Source: Lacimicrobium alkaliphilum (GTDB lineage: Bacteria > Pseudomonadota > Gammaproteobacteria > Enterobacterales > Alteromonadaceae). Taken from it: a stretch of DNA of 64,000 nucleotides. The DNA lies in NCBI RefSeq assembly GCF_002591895.1, contig NZ_NISX01000005.1, positions 62,001-126,000 on the forward strand, read 5' to 3'. The notes below the pieces were generated by a model, which was not told where the DNA came from, searched no databases, and was given only the letters and a program-made list of their open reading frames with translations. Within the stretch, counting starts at the first letter, position 1; each line of letters starts with the position of its first letter. Shown here piece by piece: positions 8,434 to 18,936 of this stretch. The position numbers and the translations under genes are program-made.

Positions 8434-8446
8434 GTTATATCATAAC
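8434..8446. promoter_or_regulatory. Zur-type box, proximal, before the ZnuD-like gene
   Basis: GTTATATCATAAC matches the Zur core with one mismatch between half-sites. It lies 16 bases upstream of the receptor start codon and about 75 bases from the perfect distal box. Confidence 0.6.
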
Positions 8447-8520
8447 CAAAGTAGTTGTGACGATGTTCTTCCCGTCAGCACAAATATAGAAATGGCTACG
8501 CACTTGTTCAATGTCATTAT

Positions 8521-8533
8521 GTTATATTATAAC
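8521..8533. promoter_or_regulatory. Zur-type box, distal, before the ZnuD-like gene
   Basis: GTTATATTATAAC is a perfect inverted repeat around a central T, extended to 17 bases by flanking AT/AT. It fits the Zur consensus and the box at 746-758. With the proximal box it suggests tight zinc-dependent repression. Confidence 0.75.
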
Positions 8534-8635
8534 ATTTACAATGTTCAAGCCTTTTTATTAAAACGAGACAAACAGCACAATACCTTGGGTAAGTAACAGT
8601 TACCCGGTGAGTAATACCCCCTTCCGAATAGAGAA

Positions 8636-8661
8636 ACAAAAACGGCGCCAGAAGGCGCCGT
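8636..8661 (-). terminator. Rho-independent terminator after greA
   Basis: Arms ACGGCGCC (8642-8649) and GGCGCCGT (8654-8661) with an AGAA loop form a GC-rich 8-bp stem followed leftward by a T-run. It lies 30 bases past the greA stop and ends the carAB-greA unit. Confidence 0.88.
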
Positions 8662-8690
8662 CAGGGAACTATTATCAAAGGAGTTAGTGG

Positions 8691-9167
8691 CTAAACATAC
8701 TTCACATCAACAATTTCATATTCCACCACACCTGCCGGTGTATTAATGGGAACAACATCATCCACTTCTTTACCAATTAAACCGCGAGCAATGGGTGAGT
8801 TCACCGAAATCATATTCTGCTTCAGGTCAGCTTCGTCATCACCTACTACCCTGTAAGTCGTTTCCTCATCGGTTTCCAGATTGAGCAACGTCACCGTCGT
8901 ACCGAAAATCACCTTACCATTATTGGGTAGTTTGGTGACATCGATGATCTGCGCATTTGAAAGCTTTGCCTCAATATCCTGGATTCGTCCTTCACAGAAC
9001 CCTTGCTGCTCCCGGGCAGCATGATACTCAGCATTTTCTTTCAGATCTCCATGCTCACGTGCTTCCGCGATGGCCTGAATAATCTGCGGCCTTTTAACTG
9101 ATTTAAGTTCATTCAGCTCTTTGCGCAGCATATCTGCACCTTTGGCTGTCATAGGAATTGATTGCAT
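8691..9167 (-). CDS. greA: Transcription elongation factor GreA
   Basis: At 158 residues this has the usual length. The N-terminal coiled coil starts [14 protein letters not shown] and the C-terminal FKBP-like domain contains the conserved [14 protein letters not shown]. GreA binds RNA polymerase and stimulates cleavage of backtracked transcripts. Its ATG shares one base with the carB stop (TAATG), so translation is coupled to carB, an arrangement familiar in Alteromonadales. Confidence 0.97.
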   Translation of the reverse strand: MQSIPMTAKGADMLRKELNELKSVKRPQIIQAIAEAREHGDLKENAEYHAAREQQGFCEGRIQDIEAKLSNAQIIDVTKLPNNGKVIFGTTVTLLNLETDEETTYRVVGDDEADLKQNMISVNSPIARGLIGKEVDDVVPINTPAGVVEYEIVDVKYV

Positions 9168-12100
9168 TAACGAGTCACTCTCTCATGTAGTTCTTGTAAT
9201 GAATTTACGCGGGCCCTGTCGTCGGCCTCCTGCGCATTCATGGTTGCAAAGGCTGCATTCATTGTGGTGGTGTATGCCACCTTATTCAACAGGGCTTCCC
9301 GCCTTATATACACGGAATCATTAATAGCCTGTCGGCCTTCGGTTGTATTAATAATGTAGCAGTACTCACCATTTTTGATCGCATCGACAATATTTGGTCG
9401 TCCTTCGGCAAGTTTGTTCACCACGGCACAATCCAGGCCCGCTTCATTGAGTACCAGCGCCGTGCCTTTTGTGGCTTCGAGTTTAAAGCCCTTGGCCAAC
9501 ATCGCTTTGGCCAGCTCTATAACACGACGTTTATCGTTTCCACGCACAGATAACAGCGCCTTGCCCTGTCTGGGCAGGGGCGCACCCGCGCCCAGATTAG
9601 CTTTGGCGTAAGCTTCCTCAAAGCTCTCCCCTACCCCCATTACTTCGCCGGTACTGCGCATCTCAGGGCCAAGTAATGGATCCACACCCTGGAATTTGGC
9701 AAAGGGAATAACCACTTCTTTAACCGAGAAATATGGCGGGATCACTTCGCTGGAAAAACCCTGCTCAGTGAGTTTCTGACCCGCCATGGCCCGGGCGGCG
9801 ATCTTTGCCAGTGGTACCCCGGTTGCTTTTGAAACAAAAGGAATGGTGCGCGCGGCGCGTGGGTTAACTTCAATCAGATAGACTTCACCATCTTTCACCG
9901 CAAACTGGGTATTCATCAGTCCGACAACACCAAGCTCCAGCGCCATGGCTCTGACCTGATCGCGCATCTTATCCTGAATATCCTGTGGCAGCGAGTAAGG
10001 TGGTAAGGAACAGGCCGAATCACCTGAATGCACTCCGGCCTGTTCAATATGCTCCATAATGCCACCCATGACCACGGTCTCACCATCACTGACAGCATCC
10101 ACATCCACTTCGATAGCATCATCGAGGAAGCGATCCAGCAGTACCGGAGATTCGTTGGAAACCTTAACCGCTTCGTTCAGATAGCGTTTCAGGTCTTTAA
10201 CATCATAGACAATTTCCATGGCCCGGCCACCCAGTACATAGGAGGGGCGCACCACCAGTGGAAAGCCGATACGCTTGGCCTGATCAATGGCCTCATCAAT
10301 ATTGCTGACCGTCGCATTAGCAGGTTGCTTCAGATCCAGCTTATGTACCATCTGCAGGAAGCGCTCTCTGTCTTCTGCCCTGTCGATGGCATCCGGCGTG
10401 GTACCGATAATGGGTACCCCATTGGCCTCCAACGCCCGGGCCAGTTTCAGTGGCGTCTGCCCACCGTATTGCACAATCACGCCTTTAGGCTTTTCAACCC
10501 GCACAATTTCCAACACATCTTCTAACGTCACCGGCTCGAAATACAGCCGGTCGGAGGTGTCATAATCGGTAGATACCGTCTCGGGGTTGCAGTTAACCAT
10601 AATGGTTTCGTAACCGTCTTCGCGCATGGCAAGGGCTGCGTGTACGCAGCAATAGTCAAATTCTATGCCCTGCCCTATACGGTTAGGCCCGCCGCCCAGT
10701 ACCATGATCTTATCGCGGTTACTGGGGTCTGCTTCACACTCTTCATCGTAGGTGGAATACATATAGGCGGTACTGGTAGCGAATTCCGCTGCGCAGGTAT
10801 CCACCCGCTTGTAAACCGGTTTAATATCCATTTTATGACGCTGACTGCGCACATCGGCTTCCGCCACGCCCAGAATATCCGCCAGTCTGGCATCGGAGAA
10901 ACCTTTGCGCTTAAGTGTGCGCATCAGCGTTGCATCGATACCGGCTAAGCCTAGTTTTTCGACCTTAGCTTCTAACTGCACCAGTTCTTCGATCTGAACC
11001 AGGAACCAGGAATCAATATTGGTTAGCTCAAACACCTCTTTTACACTCATGCCCAATCGAAACGCATCGGCCATATACCACAGACGTTCGGCTCCTGCTT
11101 CACGCAGTTCACGGACAATTTTGGTTCTGGCATCAGAGTCAGATAAGTCCACCACAGGATCAAAACCTGAGACATTCTGTTCCAGTCCGCGCATGGCTTT
11201 TTGCAAAGATTCCTGCTGATTACGACCGATGGCCATCACCTCACCCACAGACTTCATCTGCGTGGTTAAGCGATCGTTAGAACCGGCAAACTTTTCAAAA
11301 TTAAAGCGCGGTATTTTGGTCACCACATAATCTATGGCCGGTTCAAAGGAGGCTGGTGTAAGGCCGCCGGTAATTTCATTGGAAAGTTCATCCAGGGTAT
11401 ATCCCACGGCCAGTTTGGCCGCAACTTTCGCAATCGGGAAGCCGGTGGCCTTGGATGCGAGTGCCGAAGAACGGGATACCCTGGGATTCATCTCAATAAT
11501 CACCAGACGACCGGTTTCAGGATCGACACCAAACTGCACATTGGAGCCGCCGGTTTCCACACCGATTTCACGCAATACCGCCAGTGCCGCATTACGCATA
11601 ATCTGGAATTCTTTATCGGTCAACGTCTGTGCCGGGGCTACAGTAATGGAGTCACCGGTATGAATACCCATAGGATCGATATTTTCAATGGTACAGACGA
11701 TAATGCAATTATCGTTTTTATCCCGCACCACTTCCATTTCGTATTCTTTCCAGCCTATCAGAGACTCGTCAATCAACAGCTCTTTGGTGGGTGATAAGTC
11801 CAGGCCGCGGCGACAGATCTCCTCAAATTCTTCAACATTGTATGCGATGCCGCCACCGGAGCCGCCCATGGTAAAAGAAGGACGAATAATACAGGGAAAA
11901 CCAATTCGACTTAGTACATCGTGGGCCTGGTCCATACTCTGGGCAATTTCGGCTCTGGGGCACTCCAGACCAATGGCTTTCATAGCCTGATCGAAACGGT
12001 CGCGATCTTCAGCTTTGTCGATAGCATCAGCCGTGGCTCCGATCATCTCTACGCCAAACTCTTCCAGTACACCGTATTTATCGAGTTCCAGCGCACAGTT

Positions 12101-12388
12101 AAGGGCTGTCTGCCCTCCCATGGTCGGCAATACTGCATCGGGGCGCTCTTTCTCGATAATTTTCTTTACCACTTCCCAGTGAATAGGCTCGATGTAGGTG
12201 GCATCGGCCATTTCCGGGTCGGTCATGATAGTGGCGGGATTTGAGTTCACCAGAATCACCCGGTAGCCTTCTTCGCGAAGCGCTTTACAGGCCTGCGCCC
12301 CGGAATAATCGAATTCACAGGCCTGGCCAATAACGATGGGGCCAGCGCCGATAATAAGAATACTTTGTATGTCTGTACGTTTTGGCAT
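9167..12388 (-). CDS. carB: Carbamoyl-phosphate synthase large subunit
   Basis: The 1073-residue enzyme has two ATP-grasp halves with duplicated signatures ([21 protein letters not shown] near the N-terminus, [20 protein letters not shown] near 560) and a C-terminal MGS-like regulatory domain. It forms carbamoyl phosphate from bicarbonate, ammonia from CarA glutamine hydrolysis, and two ATP, feeding arginine and pyrimidine synthesis. Length is full. It starts 11 bases after carA on the same strand. Confidence 0.98.
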   Translation of the reverse strand: MPKRTDIQSILIIGAGPIVIGQACEFDYSGAQACKALREEGYRVILVNSNPATIMTDPEMADATYIEPIHWEVVKKIIEKERPDAVLPTMGGQTALNCALELDKYGVLEEFGVEMIGATADAIDKAEDRDRFDQAMKAIGLECPRAEIAQSMDQAHDVLSRIGFPCIIRPSFTMGGSGGGIAYNVEEFEEICRRGLDLSPTKELLIDESLIGWKEYEMEVVRDKNDNCIIVCTIENIDPMGIHTGDSITVAPAQTLTDKEFQIMRNAALAVLREIGVETGGSNVQFGVDPETGRLVIIEMNPRVSRSSALASKATGFPIAKVAAKLAVGYTLDELSNEITGGLTPASFEPAIDYVVTKIPRFNFEKFAGSNDRLTTQMKSVGEVMAIGRNQQESLQKAMRGLEQNVSGFDPVVDLSDSDARTKIVRELREAGAERLWYMADAFRLGMSVKEVFELTNIDSWFLVQIEELVQLEAKVEKLGLAGIDATLMRTLKRKGFSDARLADILGVAEADVRSQRHKMDIKPVYKRVDTCAAEFATSTAYMYSTYDEECEADPSNRDKIMVLGGGPNRIGQGIEFDYCCVHAALAMREDGYETIMVNCNPETVSTDYDTSDRLYFEPVTLEDVLEIVRVEKPKGVIVQYGGQTPLKLARALEANGVPIIGTTPDAIDRAEDRERFLQMVHKLDLKQPANATVSNIDEAIDQAKRIGFPLVVRPSYVLGGRAMEIVYDVKDLKRYLNEAVKVSNESPVLLDRFLDDAIEVDVDAVSDGETVVMGGIMEHIEQAGVHSGDSACSLPPYSLPQDIQDKMRDQVRAMALELGVVGLMNTQFAVKDGEVYLIEVNPRAARTIPFVSKATGVPLAKIAARAMAGQKLTEQGFSSEVIPPYFSVKEVVIPFAKFQGVDPLLGPEMRSTGEVMGVGESFEEAYAKANLGAGAPLPRQGKALLSVRGNDKRRVIELAKAMLAKGFKLEATKGTALVLNEAGLDCAVVNKLAEGRPNIVDAIKNGEYCYIINTTEGRQAINDSVYIRREALLNKVAYTTTMNAAFATMNAQEADDRARVNSLQELHERVTR

Positions 12389-12399
12389 GCTCTTCCCCG

Positions 12400-13530
12400 T
12401 TACTTGTTTGCTTGGATAAGTTCGATGAAATGATCAAACAATGGTGCGGCGTCATGGGGACCCGGACTGGCTTCAGGGTGCCCCTGAAAACTGAATGCCG
12501 GCTTGTCAGTGCGATGAATACCCTGAATTGAATCATCAAATAACGAAATATGGGTCACGTCGAGGTTATCCGGCATGCTGTCTTTAGCCACCGCAAAACC
12601 ATGGTTCTGACTGGTGATCATCACTCTGTTATTGGCGATATCTTTTACCGGATGGTTAGCACCATGATGACCGAACTTCATCTTTTCGGTTTTTGCGCCG
12701 CTGGCCAGGGCCAGAAGCTGATGACCCAGACAAATACCGAAAACCGGCAGATCATTTTCAAGCAGGGTTTTAATCGCTTCAATGGCATAAGTACAGGGCT
12801 CAGGATCACCCGGGCCGTTGGATAAGAAGACGCCATCAGGGTTCATCGACAGCACCTCTTCAGCAGAGGTTTGTGCCGGTACCAGCGTTAACTTGCAGCC
12901 TCTGTCTACCAACATACGCAATATATTGCGCTTGGCGCCAAAATCGTAAGCCACTACATGATAAGGCAGGTCCTGACGGTTTTCCTGATGACCTTGTTCT
13001 AATTGCCAACTGCCATGGTTCCACTCATAGGCCTTATCGGTACACACCACTTTAGCCAGATCCATACCTTTCAGACCGGGAAAAGCTTTCGCTTTTTCCA
13101 GCGCCTTAGCTTCATCCAGATTATCACCGGCCACAATACAGCCGTTTTGCGCGCCGGTTGTACGCAGAATTCGGGTCAGTCTGCGGGTATCAATATCGGC
13201 GATGCCGAGAATATTGTTCGTTTTAAGATAGTCAGACAAACATTGTTGATTACGAAAGTTACTGGCTATCAGGGGTAAATCGCGGATCACCAGCCCCCTA
13301 GCCATGATTTTGTCTGATTCAGTGTCTTCGTCGTTGGTACCGGTATTGCCGATGTGGGGATAAGTGAGGGTTACGATCTGTTCGGTGTATGAGGGGTCGG
13401 TTAGTATTTCCTGATAACCTGTCATGGCGGTATTGAACACCACCTCCCCAACTGCAACACCTTCAGCTCCAATGGCGGTACCTTTGAAAACTGAACCGTC
13501 TTCAAGGACCAAAAGGGCGGATTTAGTCAA
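12400..13530 (-). CDS. carA: Carbamoyl-phosphate synthase small (glutaminase) subunit
   Basis: This 376-residue protein has the CarA N-terminal domain ([13 protein letters not shown] start) and a class I glutamine amidotransferase domain. The catalytic Cys is in [14 protein letters not shown] and the His-Glu in [11 protein letters not shown]. It supplies ammonia to CarB. It is the first gene of the carA-carB-greA unit, with long non-coding DNA upstream for regulation. Confidence 0.98.
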   Translation of the reverse strand: MTKSALLVLEDGSVFKGTAIGAEGVAVGEVVFNTAMTGYQEILTDPSYTEQIVTLTYPHIGNTGTNDEDTESDKIMARGLVIRDLPLIASNFRNQQCLSDYLKTNNILGIADIDTRRLTRILRTTGAQNGCIVAGDNLDEAKALEKAKAFPGLKGMDLAKVVCTDKAYEWNHGSWQLEQGHQENRQDLPYHVVAYDFGAKRNILRMLVDRGCKLTLVPAQTSAEEVLSMNPDGVFLSNGPGDPEPCTYAIEAIKTLLENDLPVFGICLGHQLLALASGAKTEKMKFGHHGANHPVKDIANNRVMITSQNHGFAVAKDSMPDNLDVTHISLFDDSIQGIHRTDKPAFSFQGHPEASPGPHDAAPLFDHFIELIQANK

Positions 13531-13652
13531 GTCAACCTCCTATTCGCTGCCCCCGCGACTTATAAGCAGGGGTAGACTGGCAACTCAAAAAAAACGGGCG
13601 TAATCAGCTAAAAAATGAAAGCTGGCTACATCCCGTCTACTTGTTTTTGCTG

Positions 13653-13679
13653 ACTATACAAGCCGGACACTCCGGTCAA
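13653..13679 (-). promoter_or_regulatory. Candidate carA promoter
   Basis: On the minus strand TTGACC (13674-13679) and TATAGT (13653-13658) are separated by 15 bases, a little short for sigma-70 but with good hexamers. It lies about 120 bases before the carA start. No convincing ArgR box was found by eye. Confidence 0.35.
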
Positions 13680-14224
13680 ATGCAAAAATTTGGCAAATTC
13701 TGGCTAGTCTATATTAAAACCCTTTTTACGTCCATTATGATTTATTAAACAATACAAAATAGAGCTTACTAACACATTTCACCCTCTAAGCGCTAAAACT
13801 CATTAACTTCTAATGCGCAGTTTCGTCATTCCTCTGTCACCACAGAGTCACGAATCAATTAGCAGCACACCTACAATCACACCTGAATACTAAATGGCCG
13901 TTTTGTCAACCTGGTGTGGCACATTTGAGTGAAACGTCAGTTTAAGCCTCGATGGTTCTGGCAGCCAACAGGATGCTCACAGTGCTGTCACAAGATCGCT
14001 GATAACGACCAGGTACAGGACAAAAAACACCTGCAAAACCCGGTGTTTAAAGCTGAGCTCGCCGAAGCGTTAAAGCTGCCAGAAAAGACCAGACAAAGCC
14101 ATCAACTGGCCTGGCCCATTGCAAAACAATGTGCCACTCGCAGAAATATCACTAACGCTCCGAAACGATGGGGTGAAGAAAAAACAGCGCTCAAAGTTCG
14201 GGCCGTCCCTCATCAGCGGGTATG
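13680..14224. other. Intergenic stretch between carA and dapB, no supportable gene
   Basis: This stretch is AT-rich near carA and then of ordinary composition. An open frame at 13929-14258 on the plus strand runs into the end of dapB. It encodes a Trp/Lys/Gln-rich peptide with no recognisable motif and no clear ribosome site. It may be decayed sequence. No hairpin with a T-run for dapB was found by eye. Confidence 0.4.
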
Positions 14225-15025
14225 TTACTCCAGCCCCAACACCTGTTGCATTGAATAGAGTCCGGCAGGTTTGTCTTTTAACCATATGGCGGCTCTGACG
14301 GCGCCTTTGGCAAAGGTCAGACGGCTACTGGCTTTGTGGGTCAACTCAATGCGCTCACCGATATCGGCAAACATAGCAGTGTGTTCACCGACGATATCTC
14401 CGGCCCTGATGGTAGCAAAGCCAATTTGTTGTTGTGGCCGCTCGCCTGTATGCCCCTCTCGCCCATAGACAGCGTCTTTGCCCAGATCCCGCCCCAGTTC
14501 ATCGGCAATCACCTCACCCATCGCCACGGCAGTGCCGGATGGCGCATCCAGCTTATGTCGGTGGTGAGCCTCCCAGATTTCAATATCACATTGCTGCCCC
14601 ATGACTCTGGCGGTCTGTTTAAGCAGGTTCAGCAGCAGGTTAACGCCGACACTATAATTGGCCGCAAAGACAATGGGAATTTGTTCTGCTGCCCTTTCCA
14701 ACTCGGCCTTTTGCTCATCATTCAGGCCTGTGGTTCCAATCACCACAGGCTTATTATGTGCCCGACACCAATCCAGATTCGTTTTCAGGGCTTCAGGCAA
14801 GGTGAAATCGATCATCACGTCCAGCTCATCTGCCTGTCGCTCCGGCCTGTCTGTTACTGTCAGCCCCTGCTCGCCAATACCGGCCAGTTGCCCAGCATCC
14901 ATGCCCAACCAGTTCGAGCCTGAACGCACAATTGCGGCGCTAAGCTCAGCCTGCGGCTCCTGCGTCACAGCATCGATTAATACGCGGCCCATGCGGCCAT
15001 TCGCACCAAAAATACCTGTTTTCAT
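14225..15025 (-). CDS. dapB: 4-hydroxy-tetrahydrodipicolinate reductase
   Basis: This 266-residue NAD(P)H-dependent enzyme makes tetrahydrodipicolinate for lysine and peptidoglycan synthesis. The Rossmann motif GANGRMG starts at residue 8. The catalytic signature [15 protein letters not shown] is around 155-170, and VIGTTG and AANYSVG are present. Length is normal. It lies upstream of carAB as in many gammaproteobacteria but is separated from carA by about 700 bases. Confidence 0.97.
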   Translation of the reverse strand: MKTGIFGANGRMGRVLIDAVTQEPQAELSAAIVRSGSNWLGMDAGQLAGIGEQGLTVTDRPERQADELDVMIDFTLPEALKTNLDWCRAHNKPVVIGTTGLNDEQKAELERAAEQIPIVFAANYSVGVNLLLNLLKQTARVMGQQCDIEIWEAHHRHKLDAPSGTAVAMGEVIADELGRDLGKDAVYGREGHTGERPQQQIGFATIRAGDIVGEHTAMFADIGERIELTHKASSRLTFAKGAVRAAIWLKDKPAGLYSMQQVLGLE

Positions 15026-15141
15026 AGTTTTCCTGTGTGACTCATTTTATGTTGTCAATTCTGCACTAAATGGCCATAAATAATCAGCCCGTAATGGCCT
15101 GTATAAAAAGATCTGTTTAGGCTGTTTGGCTATAAACCATA

Positions 15142-15855
15142 TCAACTGCGGGTTTTGCTGTGATACTTCTTCAACAGACCCGTTTTACGCATTTTAATCA
15201 GTATTTCATTGAATGCTTTTGCCAGTTCTGCGTCCCAGAACACGCCGGGATAATTGGTGTGTGGAAAAATTTCATGCACCTCTATACTGCCTTCTCCGTA
15301 ATTCTTGGTGCTGAAATACTCCAGAACGCTGCGGTCACCGACTACCACATCAACTTTCAGATGTTTCAACAAATCCAATTGCCGCTCTCTGTCGGCCATT
15401 TCCATATAGGCACCTTTGGCAACAGCTGCAGCGAACTCCTGTCCCAGCACCTCGGTGGCTTTTTGATAGGCAACTACGGCTTTACCCTCCAGGTCTTCTA
15501 TCTTTTCCAACTTGATCGCTGTTTTAACCGATGTCACCGCCACATCCTGAATTTCCAGATAGTCTTCGGTCAGATGTGCTCCGGGCAATTCAAACGCCAT
15601 AGGGCTGATATAGTCCAGTTCCTTATCGCGAAACTTCTGCACCAGTCTTTCATAGGCAAACAGCTCGATATCCACTTCAAAACCCAGCTCGTTAAAAATA
15701 TGGCGGACAATATCGTAATCAATACCCCGCAGCTCCCCCTCATCATTCGCGTATGCCCAGGGTGCAGAATAGTGCAGCCCGACTCTGACTGTTTCCGCCT
15801 GCACATTGGCAGCATTTAGTACTATCAGCGCTATGATAATTACAAACAGTCTCAT
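15142..15855 (-). CDS. Periplasmic extracellular solute-binding protein family 3
   Basis: This 237-residue protein has a signal peptide (cleaved after about AEA/VQA, residue 20) and a type 2 periplasmic-binding fold: VRVGLHYSAPWAY at the start, then GIDYDIVRHIFNELG. No ABC permease is nearby. Such orphan proteins in Alteromonadales are often of unknown ligand. It is followed by nothing on its strand before dapB, and the esterase gene lies just upstream with a 6-base gap. A second, unrelated-in-sequence member is at 34420. Confidence 0.75.
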   Translation of the reverse strand: MRLFVIIIALIVLNAANVQAETVRVGLHYSAPWAYANDEGELRGIDYDIVRHIFNELGFEVDIELFAYERLVQKFRDKELDYISPMAFELPGAHLTEDYLEIQDVAVTSVKTAIKLEKIEDLEGKAVVAYQKATEVLGQEFAAAVAKGAYMEMADRERQLDLLKHLKVDVVVGDRSVLEYFSTKNYGEGSIEVHEIFPHTNYPGVFWDAELAKAFNEILIKMRKTGLLKKYHSKTRS

Positions 15856-15861
15856 CGGTCG

Positions 15862-16650
15862 TTATTCATCCAGTCGTTGTGTAAACAGCCATGGCAACAG
15901 GGCTGGCTCGGCAAAGGCCTTGTCCCAACTGTTGTGGTTGGTATCTTTGTACAGAGTCAGTCTGGCATTACCACCATGCTGGTTAATTGCCGCGACCATT
16001 TCTTCAGACAAGCTGGCATCCACCACCTTATCTTCAGTTCCGTGGAAAGCCCAGATGTGCAGCTCTTTTTGATAGTGAGCAGCATTGTTCACATTGCCAC
16101 CGCCACATATCGCTATCGCGGCGGCAAATAAGTGAGGACGTCTGGCCAGTATTTCATAGGTTCCCATCGCCCCCATAGACAATCCCCCAACGTAAACCCG
16201 TTGTTTGTCGACAAATGGCTCTGCACTCAGCACATCAGTCAGTGCCAACACCAATTGCATGGCATCAGTAGGCTGCGCCGAAATATCAGCAAATTGTAAC
16301 TGATAGGGCTGGCTTTCCCTCAACACATCAACATTCGCCCAATAGTCATTCTCAGGCGCCTGTGGAAAAACGACAATGGCCGGATATTCACGACGGACAT
16401 CCTCACGGGCGAATAATTCTGCGCCATGAGTAAGCTGGGCAAGATTATCGTCCCCACGTTCACCAGCGCCATGCAGAAATAACACCAATGGGTACGTTTT
16501 TTGAGGCTCAAAATCAGCCGGATAAAGAATACGGTAGTTGAGGCTTTGACCACCATGAGAATACGTCTTCGCCTCAAACCCGAAAGAATCTCCGGCATGA
16601 ACAGAAGTGCACAGACACAATAGCATTGCCAGAAGTAAAACTGACTTCAT
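15862..16650 (-). CDS. Secreted alpha/beta-hydrolase esterase
   Basis: The start at 16650 gives 262 residues beginning with a clear signal peptide (MKSVLLLAMLLCLCTSVHA); an upstream in-frame ATG at 16701 would bury it. LVLFLHGAGERGDDN gives the oxyanion region, GLSMGAMG the nucleophile Ser, HGTEDKVVD the Asp and TNHNSWD the His. It belongs to the phospholipase/carboxylesterase-dienelactone hydrolase group, often called a predicted peptidase. The substrate is unknown. It lies 6 bases before the binding-protein gene and so is likely co-transcribed with it. Confidence 0.8.
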   Translation of the reverse strand: MKSVLLLAMLLCLCTSVHAGDSFGFEAKTYSHGGQSLNYRILYPADFEPQKTYPLVLFLHGAGERGDDNLAQLTHGAELFAREDVRREYPAIVVFPQAPENDYWANVDVLRESQPYQLQFADISAQPTDAMQLVLALTDVLSAEPFVDKQRVYVGGLSMGAMGTYEILARRPHLFAAAIAICGGGNVNNAAHYQKELHIWAFHGTEDKVVDASLSEEMVAAINQHGGNARLTLYKDTNHNSWDKAFAEPALLPWLFTQRLDE

Positions 16651-16728
16651 GATTTTACTCAGTTGCTTTAGATACAGATATTCCACCATACCATTGGGCA
16701 ATATACCAATCCGTATAGATGATGCAGG

Positions 16729-17115
16729 CTAAAGAAGGAGCTGTTTCAGCGGTAAGTCAAAATTTCTGGCTGTTACTTTGTCGGGTTCCAGATTCAACTC
16801 AATAATAACTGGCCCCGTTTCACTGATAGCCATATCCAGTCCGGCAAAGCTTATGTGAGGATAGGTAAACCCCTTTTGATGATTAAAAAAGCCTACAAAA
16901 GCAGGGGTAGGAATTCCCGCCAGTTGAAGCAGAGCTTTCTCCGCCACTTTATGCTGAGACAGCTTTCGATAGGGAACAGGATTAAGCTGCGCAAGTCGTT
17001 GTTGATATTGTTCGGCATTCAGAAAGCCCAGCTTATCTTTAAAGGACAGCGAGGGCCTCCAAAGCTCAGCTTCATAATACATCAGGGGGCCAAGTCGTTT
17101 TACAATGAACAACAT
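16729..17115 (-). pseudogene. ATP-grasp (sugar-transfer-associated type) gene with internal deletion
   Basis: The 128-residue frame begins like N-terminal parts of sugar-transfer-associated ATP-grasp proteins (FIVKRLGPLMYYEAELWRP, then LSQHKVAEKALLQLAGIPTPA). It then jumps after GFFNHQKGFTY straight to a C-terminal ATP-grasp stretch (AGLDMAISETGPVIIELN). The central ATP-binding part is missing while the frame stays open, so an in-frame internal deletion is the simplest reading. It is unlikely to be active. It sits next to a second truncated gene. The family assignment is from recalled similarity and needs a search. Confidence 0.6.
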
Positions 17116-17515
17116 GAGTAACTCTGAATATTGCCTTACACGACTGACCCCGCTCTCCTGACTGATCTGCAGTGACGCTGAGGCGATCTGCGCAGCTATC
17201 CTGTACCGGAAGATTATCAAAATCACCAATTAACCGGGTACAATCATCTGACTCAGGGCAATGCTTTGCGAACTCAGACGTGGTTTCTATAAAAATAAGG
17301 TCTGTTGTGGGATCCTGAATATACTGTTTAAGATAGCCTCCTCCGGAAGGCATATCGACTATCGACTGCCCTGTTCCTGGCTGCAGATAATCCAGCGCAA
17401 TCTCGAACTCCAGTCTGCGGGCATCTGGTGCAGATTGCATGGCCTGATGGTAACTCCACGCACGATTGTTGAATATCTCCTGATAAGTATTAAACATTTG
17501 CTTCCGGCCCCCCAA
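17072..17515 (-). pseudogene. SAM-dependent methyltransferase, 5' fragment
   Basis: The first part (MFNTYQEIFNNRAWSYHQ from 17497) reads as a class I methyltransferase N-terminus with motif I (IVDMPSGGGYL), an acidic loop (FIETT) and a DFDNLPVQDSCADR stretch. After about residue 111 the similarity stops and the frame runs into the start of the ATP-grasp remnant, where the rest of the methyltransferase should be. The two broken genes were probably neighbours that lost their middle parts by deletion. Confidence 0.6.
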
Positions 17516-17642
17516 TTTCCCGACCCAAAGTCATCTGGTTTTAAATTAACGCTATTGATGATTACGCGGAACTTAAAGAAGTAATGACTTTTAGCAAAGA
17601 ATATCTGCCTGTTTTATGTAATTTTATACAATGCCAGATAAC

Positions 17643-17678
17643 AAAAAGCCACGAAACTGTAATGTTTCATGGCTTTTT
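17643..17678 (-). terminator. Rho-independent terminator after dnaJ
   Basis: Arms AAAAGCCACGAAAC and GTTTCATGGCTTTT pair with one mismatch around a six-base loop, flanked by A and T runs. It lies about 25 bases past the dnaJ stop. Confidence 0.85.
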
Positions 17679-17703
17679 ATAGCGGGAATCTAATGGAAAA
17701 GAC

Positions 17704-18837
17704 TTAACCGGTCAGATCATCAAAGAACTTTTTCACTCCGTCGAAAAAGCCCTTTTCCTTGGGCCGATATTTGGCGGCTTCATCGCCGGTACCCATAGAC
17801 TTGTCCAGCTCTTCAAGCATCTCTTTTTGCTTGCTGTTAAGGTTTACCGGCGTTTCCACCACCACCTTACACATCAGGTCACCAACGGCACCGTTACGCA
17901 CCGACTTAACGCCTTTTCCACGCAGGCGAAACATACGTCCGGTCTGAGTTTCAGGGGATACCTTCAGTTTAACCTTGCCATCCAGGGTTGGAACATGCAC
18001 ATCACCACCAAGCGCTGCGCGGGTAAAGCTGATGGGTACTTCACAATAAAGATTATTACCATCACGGACAAAAATCGGATGTTCTTTAATATGCACCTGC
18101 ACATAAAGGTCGCCCGCCGGGCCACCCATTTCACCCGCTTCACCTTCACCGGATAAGCGAATTCTGTCACCGGTATCTACGCCTGCAGGCACTTTGACAG
18201 ACAGGGTTTTGCTCTTCTCTGTACGACCCTGACCATGACACTTGCGGCACGGATCGGAGATTATTTTACCGCGCCCGGAACAGGTGGGGCATGTCTGCTG
18301 TACAGCAAAAAAACCCTGACGCATCTGCACCTGCCCCTGGCCGTGACAGGTGGGGCATGTAGTGGGGCTGGACCCTTTCTTGGCGCCGGAACCATCACAT
18401 TCCTCACACCCGACCAGAGTTGGAATACGAATCTCTACATTCTTACCACGAACGGCCTCTTCCAGGCTTAATTCAAGGTTATAACGTAAATCCGCCCCCT
18501 GACGTGCCCGTGACTGCTGACGGCGCCCACCGCCAAAAATATCACCAAACACATCGCCAAAAATATCGCCAAAATCAGCATGACCACCGCCATGACCGCC
18601 ACCGCGATTAGGATCCACCCCTGCATGGCCATATTGATCATAGGCCGCACGTTTCTGGGGATCGGTTAAGACTTCGTAGGCTTCCTGCGCTTCCTTAAAC
18701 TTTTCTTCCAATGCCTTATCGCCCTGATTACGATCAGGGTGATATTTCATTGCCAGGCGTTTATAGGCCTTTTTTATATCGCGCTCAGAGGCATCTTTGG
18801 CTACCCCTAACGCTTCATAATAGTCTCGCTTCGACAT
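17704..18837 (-). CDS. dnaJ: Chaperone DnaJ (Hsp40)
   Basis: This 377-residue co-chaperone delivers substrates to DnaK and stimulates its ATPase. The J domain contains YHPDRN. A Gly/Phe-rich linker follows, then four CxxCxGxG zinc repeats ([32 protein letters not shown]) and the C-terminal substrate domains. The ATG at 18837 (MSKRDYYE) is chosen over an in-frame ATG at 18909 because the family begins there. It lies 99 bases after dnaK on the same strand. Confidence 0.98.
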   Translation of the reverse strand: MSKRDYYEALGVAKDASERDIKKAYKRLAMKYHPDRNQGDKALEEKFKEAQEAYEVLTDPQKRAAYDQYGHAGVDPNRGGGHGGGHADFGDIFGDVFGDIFGGGRRQQSRARQGADLRYNLELSLEEAVRGKNVEIRIPTLVGCEECDGSGAKKGSSPTTCPTCHGQGQVQMRQGFFAVQQTCPTCSGRGKIISDPCRKCHGQGRTEKSKTLSVKVPAGVDTGDRIRLSGEGEAGEMGGPAGDLYVQVHIKEHPIFVRDGNNLYCEVPISFTRAALGGDVHVPTLDGKVKLKVSPETQTGRMFRLRGKGVKSVRNGAVGDLMCKVVVETPVNLNSKQKEMLEELDKSMGTGDEAAKYRPKEKGFFDGVKKFFDDLTG

Positions 18838-18864
18838 ACTGTTTGCTTGCTCCCGAATACAAAT

Positions 18865-18897
18865 TCGGGCGCAAAAGAATTGATCCTCTGCGCCCGA
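18865..18897 (-). other. Hairpin in the dnaK-dnaJ spacer
   Basis: TCGGGCGCA (18865-18873) and TGCGCCCGA (18889-18897) form a perfect 9-bp GC-rich stem with a 15-base loop. No T-run follows in the direction of transcription, so it is more likely an mRNA-stability or partial-attenuation element tuning DnaK/DnaJ ratio than a full terminator. Confidence 0.55.
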
Positions 18898-18936
18898 CGT
18901 GATCGGCAATCACACTGTGACCGCGCTAAAGATGAC

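Noticed and set aside
13929..14258. 109-residue plus-strand frame between carA and dapB
   Set aside because: It overlaps the dapB end on the other strand, has no ribosome site or recognisable domain; kept only as a note in the intergenic entry.
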